In this document: positions 48,242-58,416 of the stretch, in pieces
Position numbering within the stretch: the first letter of the stretch is position 1
Layout of the letters: each line of letters opens with the position of its first letter
Source: Microvirga terrestris
GTDB lineage: Bacteria > Pseudomonadota > Alphaproteobacteria > Rhizobiales > Beijerinckiaceae
Direction of reading: 5' to 3'
Assembly (NCBI RefSeq): GCF_015694425.1
Contig: NZ_JADQDN010000004.1
Location: 186,001-250,000, forward strand
Length of the DNA: 64,000 nt
The notes under the pieces: model-generated
The model's database searches: none
The model's input: only the letters and a program-made list of their open reading frames with translations
Told to the model about the DNA's origin: nothing
Translations under genes and position numbers: made by a program

Positions 48242-49189
48242 TTACAACGATTTTGCCAGCGAGCGCCACACCACCATCGCCGCAGCCAGGTCCTCCAGGG
48301 CGGTGCCCACGGATTTGAAGGCGGTGATCACCGCAGGATCCCGATGGGGCGCGTTGCGGCACAGGTCCGTCAGGGTGCCGCGGATATGATCCTCGGTGAT
48401 GGCGCCCCGCTGCAGGGCCACCGCAACATCGCCGCCCTCTGACTTGGCCGCCGGGGTGTCGATATAGACCTGAGCCCGGCGCAGGGCCTCGTCGTCGGCC
48501 TCGCGCATCTTGAGATTAAACGCGCCCACGAGGTCGAGATGCGCCCCCTCTTTCAGCCAGGCGCCCTTGACGACGGGCGCGGTCGAGAGCGTCGCACAGG
48601 AGACGAGATCCGCCTCGCGCACGGCCGTCTCCAGGTCGGTCACGGCGGTGACGGGCAGGCCTTCGCGCGCCAGGTCAGCCGCGAGGCTTTCGGCCTTGTC
48701 GGACCGGTGGTTCCAGAGCGCCACCTCGCGGATCGGCCGCTGGCTAATATGAGCCCGGATCAGGAAGGGCGCCAGCGCGCCGGCCCCGACCATCACCATG
48801 CGGCTTGCATCCTCGCGGGCGAGATATCGGGCAGCCAATGCCGATGCGGCGGCGGTGCGCCAGACGGTGAGGCGCGCGCCGTCGAGCACGGAGACCGGCT
48901 CGCCCGTGCTGCCGTCCATCAGCAGGTAGGAGCCCATCACGCTTGGCAGGCTTCTGGTGCCGTTCTCGGGAAACACGGTGACGACCTTCACGCCGAGAAA
49001 GCCGTCCTGTATCGCGGGTCCGGTCCAGGACGGCATGAGCAGGAGCGTGCCATGGGCGCCCGGACGCTCGACCTCGTGGTGGTGGCGAACCGGCGTGACC
49101 ATGCTGCCGCGAAAGGCCTCGGCCAGGGCGTCGATCAGGACAGGAAAGGTGAGAACCCGATCGATCTCGGCAGAGGTCACGACGCGCAT
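48242..49189 (-). CDS. Ornithine cyclodeaminase/mu-crystallin family protein
   Basis: 315-aa NAD(P)-dependent oxidoreductase-like protein. The family core is visible: LTVWRTAAASALAARYLARED, the NAD-binding MVMVGAGALAPFLIRAH, and DLVSCATLSTAPVVKG, then HLDLVGAFNLKMREAD. Members act as ornithine cyclodeaminase, alanine dehydrogenase or ketimine reductase; which one cannot be told here. It lies 9 nt before lapA's end and 10 nt before trpF, so it shares their transcript. A role in proline or imino-acid metabolism is possible. Confidence 0.82.
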   Translation of the reverse strand: MRVVTSAEIDRVLTFPVLIDALAEAFRGSMVTPVRHHHEVERPGAHGTLLLMPSWTGPAIQDGFLGVKVVTVFPENGTRSLPSVMGSYLLMDGSTGEPVSVLDGARLTVWRTAAASALAARYLAREDASRMVMVGAGALAPFLIRAHISQRPIREVALWNHRSDKAESLAADLAREGLPVTAVTDLETAVREADLVSCATLSTAPVVKGAWLKEGAHLDLVGAFNLKMREADDEALRRAQVYIDTPAAKSEGGDVAVALQRGAITEDHIRGTLTDLCRNAPHRDPAVITAFKSVGTALEDLAAAMVVWRSLAKSL

Positions 49190-49198
49190 GGGATAATC

Positions 49199-49555
49199 TT
49201 AGATGCTCCGGGCCTGGGACGGAACGGTGGCCGGCAGGTTCGTGTTCGAAGGGGTCTGCGCCTTCAGGCGCTCGGTCTCATAGCGCAGCTGACGCGTCTC
49301 GCGCCGAAGCTGCCGACGGGACTTGCGGTTTTTCCCCTGCGCGAACCAGGTGGCCGTGCCGCCGATCACTACGCCCAGCATCACGGCGGCGAAGATGACG
49401 GCAAAGAGGGGCAGCTGGAACGCAAATTCGGGCGCTTCCTGGGAGAACGGGTCAAGGGAAAGGGTCACCGGAGCCCGGTTCGCCACGGCGAGCAGGACGA
49501 TCAGAATGGCGACCGGCAGGAGAATGAGCGCCTTCAGAAAGCGAATCACGAACAC
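49199..49555 (-). CDS. LapA-domain membrane protein
   Basis: 118-aa protein with two membrane helices (about 3-24, FLKALILLPVAILIVLLAVA, and 44-66, LPLFAVIFAAVMLGVVIGGT), separated by NRAPVTLSLDPFS, the hallmark of the LapA (DUF1049) family. A basic, coiled-coil-like tail follows (RRQLRRETRQLRYETERL). LapA proteins assist lipopolysaccharide assembly in enterobacteria. Directly follows ihfB by 9 nt, an order seen in many alphaproteobacteria. Confidence 0.88.
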   Translation of the reverse strand: MFVIRFLKALILLPVAILIVLLAVANRAPVTLSLDPFSQEAPEFAFQLPLFAVIFAAVMLGVVIGGTATWFAQGKNRKSRRQLRRETRQLRYETERLKAQTPSNTNLPATVPSQARSI

Positions 49556-49564
49556 CTCTCGGGG

Positions 49565-49879
49565 TTATTGGGCAGCTGCCGCCTTCATGACCTTCGGAGC
49601 CGGGGCATTGAGACGCTGGCGCATTTCCTTGCCCGTCTTGAAGACCGGGACGACCTTTTCCGAGATGGAAACGGATTCGCCCGTGCGCGGGTTGCGGCCC
49701 GTGCGGGCATCCCGCTTTTTCACCGAAAAGGCCCCGAAGCCGCGCAGCTCGACCCGGTCGCCCCGGGCCAGCGCATCCCCGATGGTGTCGAGGATCGCGT
49801 TCACGATCTTCTCCACGTCGCGCTGGTAGAGATGCGGGTTCTGCTCAGCGATCTTGAGCACGAGTTCGGATTTTATCAT
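49565..49879 (-). CDS. ihfB: Integration host factor subunit beta
   Basis: 104-aa DNA-bending protein of the HU/IHF family. It begins [21 protein letters not shown], as in IhfB, and the DNA-binding arm contains [17 protein letters not shown] with the Pro that intercalates DNA. Dimerises with IhfA (elsewhere) to bend DNA at promoters and recombination sites. Ala-rich C-terminal tail of about ten residues. Lies between sppA and lapA on the same strand. Confidence 0.95.
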   Translation of the reverse strand: MIKSELVLKIAEQNPHLYQRDVEKIVNAILDTIGDALARGDRVELRGFGAFSVKKRDARTGRNPRTGESVSISEKVVPVFKTGKEMRQRLNAPAPKVMKAAAAQ

Positions 49880-49905
49880 GGATGAGCTATATCTTTGACG
49901 TTGCT

Positions 49906-50871
49906 TTATTTTTCCAAAGGTTGCCAGACAGCCAAGAGGCCGTCAAGCCGTGCGATCTCCGCCTGCGCGGATGTTTGGCGCATGGCCTCGGCCACCCGCT
50001 CGAACCCGAAGAGATCGGCCACGGTGGCGCTCATGGCGAAGATCGAGATGTCCCGGTCCGAGCTTGGCTTCCAATCGCGAATCGGCAGGTCCTTGGCTAC
50101 GCCTCTCGTTTGCTCGAGCCAGGCCACGGCATCCCTCTCGCTGCCGATCTTGTCGATGAGCTTGAGGGGAACAGCCTGACGGCCACTGAAGACCTGGCCG
50201 GTGGACGCGGTGGAGAGTTCGCCCTCGTTCAGGCGGCGGCGCTCACGCACCAAGCTCTTGAACCAATCATAGGTGTCGTTGACCACCGCCTGCATGGCCG
50301 CACGGGCTTCCGGCGAGGTCGGCGTGAACGGATTCGGCTCTGCCTTGAGCGGGGCCGACTTCACCGCCTCCACCTTCACGCCGATTTGACCCATGAGGCC
50401 CGTGAGGTCGGGATACTGGAAGAGCACGCCGATGGAGCCCACGATGGAGGTCTCTCGGGCCACGATGTAGTCGGTGGCCATCGCCGTGATGTAGCCGCCG
50501 GAGGCTGCGGTGCCGTCCACGAAGGTGACGACCGGCTTCTTCTCGGCCAAGCGGCGGATGTTGCGGAAGAGCTCCTCCGACCCCGTCGTGGTGCCGCCGG
50601 GGCTGTTGATGGAGATCACCACGCCGGAGACCGCGCTCGAATCGCCCACCCGGCGCATCAGGTCGGCCAGACGCTGGTTGCCGGTGATCACCCCGTCGAT
50701 GGATACGCGGGCGATCTGGTTCTGGATCGCCCCATAGCCGGCCCGGTCGGCGGCGGCATAGCCGATGGCTGCAACGGCTGCGATCAGGCCCGAAAATCCA
50801 GCCACCCGCCAGAAGGACAACTTGCGGCGCAGACGGCGGCGGTCGGCAATGGCTTCGGCATCGATGGACAT
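49906..50871 (-). CDS. sppA: Signal peptide peptidase SppA (short form)
   Basis: 321-aa membrane serine protease (S49 family, 36-kDa type). One N-terminal TM (about 18-42, [19 protein letters not shown]) anchors it. The nucleophile is Ser124 in [15 protein letters not shown]; other S49 features are [13 protein letters not shown] and [11 protein letters not shown]. Cleaves leftover signal peptides in the membrane. ATG at 50869-50871 is chosen; a GTG eight codons upstream (50893-50895) is also in frame. Followed closely by ihfB, an order common in alphaproteobacteria. Confidence 0.92.
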   Translation of the reverse strand: MSIDAEAIADRRRLRRKLSFWRVAGFSGLIAAVAAIGYAAADRAGYGAIQNQIARVSIDGVITGNQRLADLMRRVGDSSAVSGVVISINSPGGTTTGSEELFRNIRRLAEKKPVVTFVDGTAASGGYITAMATDYIVARETSIVGSIGVLFQYPDLTGLMGQIGVKVEAVKSAPLKAEPNPFTPTSPEARAAMQAVVNDTYDWFKSLVRERRRLNEGELSTASTGQVFSGRQAVPLKLIDKIGSERDAVAWLEQTRGVAKDLPIRDWKPSSDRDISIFAMSATVADLFGFERVAEAMRQTSAQAEIARLDGLLAVWQPLEK

Positions 50872-51045
50872 CTGCTCGTCTCTAATTCGGTTCACGGATG
50901 TGTGGAGGCAGCAAACTAGCGCCTTGGACGGAAAAGTGGATCAATTTTTCGCATGGCGCATGTGCAGTCCATGTAGAGGGCACCCGAGTAATGTCCACGG
51001 ACGACACCTGGACCCAGGCTTTTCACATTCCTAATTGACTCAAAC

Positions 51046-51088
51046 ATAACTCGCTGGTTATTGATCAAACCGATAGCCAACGAGTTAT
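51046..51088. promoter_or_regulatory. Probable autoregulatory operator of the ArsR gene
   Basis: Two inverted 16-bp arms, ATAACTCGCTGGTTAT (51046-51061) and ATAGCCAACGAGTTAT (51073-51088), match at 14 of 16 positions across an 11-nt spacer. The second arm ends 5 nt before the ArsR ATG at 51094, so bound protein would block transcription or translation start. The overlap with the place where a ribosome site should be supports tight autoregulation. Inferred, not shown. Confidence 0.7.
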
Positions 51089-51093
51089 ATGTC

Positions 51094-51420
51094 ATGACGG
51101 CCAAGAACCACGATGTGCTCTTCAGGACGCTCGCCGATCCATCGCGACGGGCCATTTTCGAGCGCCTGTGCCGTGAAGGCGAGCAGACGGTCGCGGCTCT
51201 CACGGCTCGCGCCGAAATCTCGCAACCGGCCGTCTCAAAGCATCTCGGCGTTCTGAAGCAGGCCGGATTGGTGCGCGGCCGCCACGAAGGCCGCCAGACC
51301 CACTACAGCGCGCAGCTCAGCGCCCTGGCACCGCTGATCGACTGGACAAGCCAAATGGCCGGCTTCTGGGAAAGCCGGTTCGACGACCTCGAAGACCTGC
51401 TGAAAAGGATGGACCAATGA
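51094..51420 (+). CDS. ArsR-family winged-helix regulator
   Basis: 108-aa regulator of the ArsR/SmtB fold. It has the classical MTAKNHDVLFRTLADPSRRAIF opening, followed by VAALTARAEISQPAVSKHLGVLKQAGLV as the recognition helix and RHEGRQTHYSA as the wing. No metal-binding Cys motif is present, as in the subgroup paired with SRPBCC/AHSA1 proteins. No ribosome site precedes the ATG, so the mRNA may be leaderless or the site is occupied by the inverted-repeat operator. Its stop overlaps the SRPBCC start (ATGA). Confidence 0.9.
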   Translation: MTAKNHDVLFRTLADPSRRAIFERLCREGEQTVAALTARAEISQPAVSKHLGVLKQAGLVRGRHEGRQTHYSAQLSALAPLIDWTSQMAGFWESRFDDLEDLLKRMDQ

Positions 51421-51827
51421 CCGAAACCTTGACTGAAACGCGCTCCGTCGTTGTCGAGCGTGAAATACCGCATCCGCCGGAAAAGATCTGGCGCGCGCTC
51501 ACCCAACCGCACCTGATCGACGAGTGGCTGATGAAGAACGACTTCAAGCCGGTCGTGGACCACAGCTTCAGCCTTCGTGCGGGTTGGGGCTCCGTGGATT
51601 GCCGGGTCCTGGAAGTCGAGCCGAACAAGATTCTGTCCTACACGTGGGCGGCCTATGGCCTCGAGACAGTGGTCACCTGGACGCTCACGCCGACGGGCAC
51701 CGGGACCTCCCTGCGCATGGTGCAGTCGGGCCTCCGGCCGGACCAGCAACAGGCCTATGAGGGTGCCCGGCACGGCTGGCCGCGCTTTCTCGCAAGTCTC
51801 GAGCAGGTTCTGGCGCGGATGGAATGA
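51417..51827 (+). CDS. SRPBCC (AHSA1/Aha1-like) protein
   Basis: 136-aa START-like ligand-binding fold. The SRPBCC start VVVEREIPHPPEKIWRALTQ and the pattern PHLIDEWLMKNDFKP, then WTLTPTGTGTSLRMVQSGL and the final GWPRFLASLEQVL, are typical of Aha1-domain proteins encoded next to ArsR regulators. Ligand unknown; often linked to stress or small-molecule binding. ATGA overlap with the regulator gene gives translational coupling. Convergent with rpsA. Confidence 0.88.
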   Translation: MTETLTETRSVVVEREIPHPPEKIWRALTQPHLIDEWLMKNDFKPVVDHSFSLRAGWGSVDCRVLEVEPNKILSYTWAAYGLETVVTWTLTPTGTGTSLRMVQSGLRPDQQQAYEGARHGWPRFLASLEQVLARME

Positions 51828-51942
51828 ACCCTGCCGGCACGGTTCAAAGCCGGCCTTCCTCCAGAGCCTCGCAGCGGAGGCTGGCGGAAAGGCGCCGGCC
51901 GAGCAAAAGCCAGCGCGACGGCGCGGATCGCTTTCCCGACAT

Positions 51943-51973
51943 AAAAAAATCCCCGGGCTTTCGGCCCGGGGAT
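51943..51973 (-). terminator. Intrinsic terminator of rpsA
   Basis: Perfect 10-bp stem ATCCCCGGGC (51949-51958) and GCCCGGGGAT (51964-51973), loop TTTCG; on the minus strand TTTTTTAT follows. Twenty-eight bp past the rpsA stop. Very strong. Confidence 0.92.
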
Positions 51974-52001
51974 CCATCAAACCCTGACGTGCAGCGTTCG
52001 A

Positions 52002-53699
52002 TTACTTCTTGCCGGCCTTGTTCAGGGCGGCGCCGAGGATGTCGCCGAGCGACGCACCCGAATCGGCCGAGCCGTACTGAGCCATGGCTTCCTTCTCCTC
52101 AGCGACCTCGAGGGCCTTGATGGAGACGGTCACGCGGCGGGCCTTGCGGTCGAACTGCGTGACGCGGGCATCGAGCTTCTCGCCGGCGGCGAAGCGCTCG
52201 GGGCGCTGGTCGGCGCGGTCACGAGCGAGCTCGTTGCGCTTGATGAAGGTGGAGAGGTCGGTGTCGACGATCTTCACTTCCAGGCCGCCATCCTTCACCT
52301 CGAGAACCTCGCAGGTGACGATCTGGCCCTTCTTGATCTCGCCGGCCTCGGCGAAGGGGTCGCCGGCCAGCTGCTTGATGCCGAGCGAGATGCGCTCCTT
52401 CTCGACGTCCACGTCGAGAACCTGAGCGCGCACGACGTCGCCCTTCTTGAAGTCGTCGATGACCTGCTCGCCCGGACGGTTCCAGTCGAGGTCCGAGAGG
52501 TGGACCATGCCGTCGACGTCGTTCTCGAGGCCGATGAACAGACCGAACTCGGTCTTGTTCTTCACCTCGCCCTCGACCTCGGTGCCGACAGGGTGCTTCT
52601 CGGCGAAGGCCTCCCACGGGTTCTGGAGCGTCTGCTTCAGGCCCAGCGAGATGCGGCGCTTCACCTGGTCGACCTCGAGGATCACGACCTCAACCTCCTG
52701 CGAGGTGGAGATGATCTTGCCCGGGTGGACGTTCTTCTTCGTCCAGGACATCTCGGAGACGTGGATCAGGCCTTCGATGCCGGGCTCCAGCTCGACGAAC
52801 GCACCGTAATCGGTGATGTTCGTGACGCGGCCCTTCAGCTTCGCCTGGACCGGGTAGCGGGCTGCGATGCCCTCCCACGGATCCGCCAGCAGCTGCTTGA
52901 TGCCCAGCGAGATGCGGTGCGTCTCGTGGTTGATCTTGATGATCTTCACCTTCACCGTCTGGCCGATGGTTACGACCTCGGACGGATGGTTGACGCGGCG
53001 CCATGCCATGTCGGTGACGTGCAGCAGGCCGTCGATGCCGCCGAGATCAACGAACGCACCGTACTCGGTGATGTTCTTGACCACGCCGTCGATGACCTGA
53101 CCCTCTTCGAGGTTCGCCACGAGCTCGGAACGCTGCTCGGCGCGGCTCTCTTCGAGGACCGTGCGGCGCGACACGACGATATTGCCGCGGCGGCGATCCA
53201 TCTTGAGGATCTGGAACGGCTGGGACACGCCCATGAGCGGGGTGACGTCGCGCACCGGGCGGATGTCGACCTGGGAGCGCGGCAGGAACGCCACTGCGCC
53301 GTCGAGATCGACGGTGTAGCCGCCCTTCACCTGGTTGAAGATGGTGCCGTTGACGCGCTCCTGGGCCTCGAAGGCCTTCTCGAGCTTCACCCACGACTCT
53401 TCGCGGCGGGCCTTGTCACGGGAGATGACGGCCTCGCCCAGGGCATTCTCGATGCGCTCGACATAGACCTCGACCTCGTCGCCGACGACCACGGTCTGGT
53501 CGCGGTTCGGGCCGGCAAATTCTTTCAGGGCGACGCGACCTTCGGTCTTGGCGCCGATATCGATGACCGCGACGTCTTTCTCGATCGCGACCACCTTGCC
53601 CTTCACGACCGAGCCTTCGCTGATCTCGTTCGTGCGGAAGGATTCTTCGAGCAGGGCCGCGAAATCTTCACGGCTCGGCTGTTGCAAAGCTGCAGACAT
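52002..53699 (-). CDS. rpsA: 30S ribosomal protein S1
   Basis: 565-aa mRNA-binding ribosomal protein with six S1 OB-fold repeats (KGKVVAIEKDVAVIDIGAKT, VNGTIFNQVKGGYTVDLDG, DGVVKNITEYGAFVDLGGID, LKGRVTNITDYGAFVELEPG, VEGEVKNKTEFGLFIGLEND, VTCEVLEVKDGGLEVKI). It recruits mRNAs with weak Shine-Dalgarno sites. ATG at 53697-53699 with AGGAG 6-7 nt upstream; an in-frame codon nine residues earlier is not needed. The usual partner cmk is not found upstream (53700-54306 is empty), which is unusual. Confidence 0.97.
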   Translation of the reverse strand: MSAALQQPSREDFAALLEESFRTNEISEGSVVKGKVVAIEKDVAVIDIGAKTEGRVALKEFAGPNRDQTVVVGDEVEVYVERIENALGEAVISRDKARREESWVKLEKAFEAQERVNGTIFNQVKGGYTVDLDGAVAFLPRSQVDIRPVRDVTPLMGVSQPFQILKMDRRRGNIVVSRRTVLEESRAEQRSELVANLEEGQVIDGVVKNITEYGAFVDLGGIDGLLHVTDMAWRRVNHPSEVVTIGQTVKVKIIKINHETHRISLGIKQLLADPWEGIAARYPVQAKLKGRVTNITDYGAFVELEPGIEGLIHVSEMSWTKKNVHPGKIISTSQEVEVVILEVDQVKRRISLGLKQTLQNPWEAFAEKHPVGTEVEGEVKNKTEFGLFIGLENDVDGMVHLSDLDWNRPGEQVIDDFKKGDVVRAQVLDVDVEKERISLGIKQLAGDPFAEAGEIKKGQIVTCEVLEVKDGGLEVKIVDTDLSTFIKRNELARDRADQRPERFAAGEKLDARVTQFDRKARRVTVSIKALEVAEEKEAMAQYGSADSGASLGDILGAALNKAGKK

Positions 53700-54306
53700 A
53701 GGTTCTCCTGAATGGCCCTCGTTCAAGGGGCAACGCCGGCGGCTCGTGTTAACGGGCCGTTTCCAGCCGCCGCTGCCTGGGACGCCCCTTCAGGGCCATG
53801 TCCCGGGCATGCTGCTCAGTCGAGCAGGCCGGCGTATCATCAGCGGATGGAAACGCTTGGTCCGACAGGGTTTTCCGGAACAACGCGAGGGCGCGGAACA
53901 CGCACCCTGACAATCGAAACCGTCACTGTCCTATCGGATTGGGGGTTGTCTTAACCCAATTGGCCCCGGATCACAAGGGTTTCAAGCCTGACGTCCGGAA
54001 GCAGCGGCATGCTCGTCCCTGGGCCCTGCCGAGACGGAAAGCGGGCATCGGCCCCCTTATCACTCCCCGTTAGAAATCCAATCGAATGTTATTTCATAAA
54101 ATTTAATGCGAATTTATGTTGTTATGGCTTTCCCTTGAAGAAATTCACTTCGCGGCTATCAAACAAAAAATCCAATATATTCCCAAAAGGAATGCATATT
54201 AACCAATAAGAAATTCTTCAAATCTACTTTTTAAGGTGCCTGAAATTACTTGTGCCATAGGGGCACGAGCCTCCCGCGGCGATGCGAGCAGGCCAACAAT
54301 GAAATA
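53700..54306. other. Gene-free gap between rpsA and a chemotaxis receptor
   Basis: 607 bp without a supported gene. The rpsA side is GC-rich and includes a small hairpin GGGTT-gtctt-AACCC (53943-53957). The side next to the chemotaxis receptor (about 54066-54245) is strikingly AT-rich compared with the surroundings. No tRNA, RNA gene or clear promoter pair is recognised. Short frames here look like chance. Confidence 0.5.
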
Positions 54307-56121
54307 ATGTCCAGACGCCTCAATCTCTCCATTCGCAGCACCTTCATCGCCCTGATGGGGCTCAATGCCCTTGCCACTGGCGGTGTCGCGGTGACGTGGC
54401 ACCAGCAGGGCAAAGCTGCACAAGACCTGACCCAGGCATATCAGACGCAATACAAGTCTTATCTCCTCGCCGATGAGTTCAGGCAGAGTTCCGACGACCT
54501 GACCCGTCTCGCCAGAACCTATGCGGTCGGCGGCGATGCGCACTACGAAGCGCAATACCTCGATGTGATCGCGATGCGCAGCGGCGAAAAGCCGAGGCCC
54601 CAATTGGCCCACCGCATCTATTGGGATCTCGTCGGCGAAGACGGCAAGCGACCGCGCCCGAACGGCGAAACCAAGCCGCTTCTCACGTCGATGAAGGAGG
54701 CTGGCTTCACGGATCAGGAATTCCAGAAGCTGCAACAGGCCGCTGCGAAATCCGACGGTCTGGTGGCGCTCGAAGTCCAGGCGATGAACGCTGTCAAAGG
54801 AACATTCGCCGATGGATCGGGCAAGTATACGATCAAGAAGGAGCCCGACCTCAAGCTCGCCCGGGATCTGCTGCATTCGGCTGAATATCATCGCTTCAAG
54901 GCGGAGATCATGCGCCCGGTCGACGAGTTCTTCCAGTTGGTGGAGGATCGGACAGCGAAGGCGGTCGCCGATGCGACGGCATCAGCCGGTGCGTGGGAGC
55001 GCTGGCTGACGGTCTGTCTCGGGATGCTCAGCTTTGCCCTTGTTGCCTCCGGTCTCGTTCTTCTCTGGCGAGTCCTGTCGCCGATCAGGGCCCTGCAGGG
55101 GATCATGACATCGCTGTCTTCCGGACATATCGATGTTTCGGTACCTCAAGCTTCGCGGACCGACGAGATCGGCGCCATGGCCAAGGCCGTGCTCGTCTTC
55201 AAGGAGAACGCGGTCGAGCGTCTCCGTCTGGAGGAAGATAGCCAAGCCCAGGCCGCCCGGGCCGCAGTCGAGAAACGCCGCGCCATGATGGAGTTGGCCA
55301 GCACGTTCGAGAGCAAGGTCGGCCATCTCGTGCAATCCCTGTCGGCCTCCGCCACGGAAATGGAAGCGACCGCCCAATCGATGACGGCCGTTGCCAACCA
55401 GACCAATAGTCAATCCGTCACGGTGGCCGCCGCGGCCGAGCAGACTTCGGCCAACGTTCAGACGGTGGCGGCCGCCACCGAGGAGCTGTCGATCTCGATC
55501 CGCGAGATTACCTCTCAAGTCAGCCAGTCCTCGCAGATCGCCGAGCGCGCCGTGGCCGATGCCCAACGCACCAACGAAACGGTCCAGACCCTGGCGACCT
55601 CGGCCGAGAAGATCAGCAACGTGGTTCAGCTCATTCACACCATTGCCGGCCAGACCAACCTGCTCGCCCTCAACGCCACCATCGAGGCGGCGCGGGCGGG
55701 CGAGGCCGGCAAGGGTTTCGCGGTGGTGGCCTCCGAAGTGAAGGAGCTTGCCAACCAAACGTCGAAGGCAACCGGCGAGATCTCGACACAGATCGGCTCC
55801 GTGCAACAGGCGACCACCGAAGCGGTGCAGGCGATCCAGCAGATTGCCAGGACGATTGCGGAGATGTCGCAGATCTCGGTCTCGATCGCCGCCGCCATGG
55901 AAGAGCAGGGTGCTGCAACGAACGAAATCGCCCGCAACGTGCAGGAAGCTGCACGCGGCACGGAAGCGGTCACCGGCAGCGTCAGCGACGTGCGCCAGGG
56001 TGCCGGTGACACCGGAGCGGCGGCCTCTCAAGTGCTCTCCGCAGCCCAGGAACTTGCCCGCAACTCCACCAACCTGGGACGCGAGGTCGATATCTTCCTC
56101 TCGGGCGTCAAGGCGGCATAG
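54307..56121 (+). CDS. Methyl-accepting chemotaxis protein
   Basis: 604-aa receptor. TM1 about 11-30, a periplasmic sensor domain (about 31-235; helical, no named domain), TM2 about 235-257 ([21 protein letters not shown]), a HAMP linker (about 258-310) and a cytoplasmic signalling domain with the conserved hairpin tip [24 protein letters not shown] 54307 is chosen, as it gives the basic [13 protein letters not shown] before TM1. Ribosome site is weak. It is alone, far from che genes. Followed by a stem-loop. Confidence 0.92.
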   Translation: MSRRLNLSIRSTFIALMGLNALATGGVAVTWHQQGKAAQDLTQAYQTQYKSYLLADEFRQSSDDLTRLARTYAVGGDAHYEAQYLDVIAMRSGEKPRPQLAHRIYWDLVGEDGKRPRPNGETKPLLTSMKEAGFTDQEFQKLQQAAAKSDGLVALEVQAMNAVKGTFADGSGKYTIKKEPDLKLARDLLHSAEYHRFKAEIMRPVDEFFQLVEDRTAKAVADATASAGAWERWLTVCLGMLSFALVASGLVLLWRVLSPIRALQGIMTSLSSGHIDVSVPQASRTDEIGAMAKAVLVFKENAVERLRLEEDSQAQAARAAVEKRRAMMELASTFESKVGHLVQSLSASATEMEATAQSMTAVANQTNSQSVTVAAAAEQTSANVQTVAAATEELSISIREITSQVSQSSQIAERAVADAQRTNETVQTLATSAEKISNVVQLIHTIAGQTNLLALNATIEAARAGEAGKGFAVVASEVKELANQTSKATGEISTQIGSVQQATTEAVQAIQQIARTIAEMSQISVSIAAAMEEQGAATNEIARNVQEAARGTEAVTGSVSDVRQGAGDTGAAASQVLSAAQELARNSTNLGREVDIFLSGVKAA

Positions 56122-56133
56122 GTCGTGCGTTCA

Positions 56134-56156
56134 GGGGCACCGGACTCCGGTGCCCC
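56134..56156 (+). terminator. Stem-loop after the chemotaxis receptor, likely terminator
   Basis: GGGGCACCGG (56134-56143) pairs perfectly with CCGGTGCCCC (56147-56156) over a 3-nt loop, 13 bp after the stop. There is no real T-run, so it is either a weak terminator or an mRNA end protector. Confidence 0.55.
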
Positions 56157-56267
56157 ATCCTGCAAGTGACTTTCTGAATGCAAGTGCCTTCCTGATCAAT
56201 CCGGCCGTAAGGCAGCGACGGGTCTTTGCCCCGTCCGATGTTTCCAATTTTGATGGGCCAGGACGGT

Positions 56268-56897
56268 TCAGCCCGGCCATTCAGCCCGCCGCGCCTGGGT
56301 CACGGCCCAGTCGAGGGCCTGCTCCAAGCGGTCGTTGCCCCAGAACATCTCGCCGTCCTCGGCAAAGAAAGTGGGCGCGCCGAAGAGGCCGCGCGACTGT
56401 ACCTCCTCGCCCATCCGGCGCAGGCGCATCTTGTTGGTTTCAGCCCCCGCCTCGGCGATGATGGCCTCGGGGTCCAAGCCCAAGCCTGTCAGGATATCCG
56501 TGACGGTCTGCGGATCGGCGATGTCGCGGCATTCCGCGAACTGGGCCGTGTAGACGGCCCGGGTGAAGGACGGCGTCCAGCCCCGGTCGGAGCCCAAAAG
56601 CGCGACCCGGGCGGCCAGGAGCCCGTTCTGCGGGAAGGTTTTGGGCCGGTAGAAGGGCAGCCCGAGGCGCGCCGCCTCCCGCTCCATGTCCCGCCACATG
56701 TAGCGGCCCTTGGCCGGGTAGAGGCTGAAGGGCGAATTGTCCCAGCCTTGCGCCTTGAAGATCGGCCCCAGCAGGAACGGCCGCCACACGAGCCCGACCC
56801 CAGCTGTCTGCGCCGCCGCCTCGATGCGCATGGCGGCGAGATAGGAATAGGTCGAGGCGAATTCGTACCAGAATTCGAGAACCGGTCGACGGTGCAT
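56268..56897 (-). CDS. 2-hydroxychromene-2-carboxylate isomerase-like, DsbA family
   Basis: 209-aa thioredoxin-fold protein of the HCCA isomerase/GST-kappa group (DSBA). It starts [20 protein letters not shown], where the family usually has SPYSYLA; here Pro is replaced by Thr. [15 protein letters not shown] and the C-terminal [24 protein letters not shown] follow, the latter containing the cis-Pro. Uses glutathione to isomerise a naphthalene-catabolism intermediate in characterised members; no aromatic genes are near, so the real substrate may differ. Confidence 0.85.
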   Translation of the reverse strand: MHRRPVLEFWYEFASTYSYLAAMRIEAAAQTAGVGLVWRPFLLGPIFKAQGWDNSPFSLYPAKGRYMWRDMEREAARLGLPFYRPKTFPQNGLLAARVALLGSDRGWTPSFTRAVYTAQFAECRDIADPQTVTDILTGLGLDPEAIIAEAGAETNKMRLRRMGEEVQSRGLFGAPTFFAEDGEMFWGNDRLEQALDWAVTQARRAEWPG

Positions 56898-57118
56898 GGG
56901 CGTCCTTCGCGATCAGAAAACCCGGACGGAACCAGGCCAACTCCCGAAGCGGGCCTTTCGCTCCACGGGAGAGACTAGGATATTCCGCTGGGTTACGACA
57001 GCTTCCGGCCTTCCAGGCAGGAATGCAGGGGAAGCATGCCGGCGGGAGAATTGCCCGTTGCGTGGATTATGGTTCCGTTCTAAGCCGCCAGCACCCTTTC
57101 TCTTTCGGAACCTTTGCC

Positions 57119-58351
<1,233 letters not shown>

Positions 58352-58372
58352 GAAACACCGATGATCGCAGCG

Positions 58373-58400
58373 CGGCCGGGCTCGTCCCGGCCGTTCTTGT
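58373..58400 (+). terminator. Intrinsic terminator of argG
   Basis: Stem CGGCCGGG (58373-58380) and CCCGGCCG (58386-58393), 5-nt loop, followed by TTCTTGT. Twenty-two bp past the stop; convergent with the cyclase gene. Confidence 0.7.
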
Positions 58401-58416
58401 TCATGCTGCAGAACCG

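Noticed and set aside
54250-54306. Longer N-terminus for the chemotaxis receptor starting at 54250
   Set aside because: It would put 19 extra residues, including Cys and many charges, before TM1; the ATG at 54307 gives a normal receptor start.
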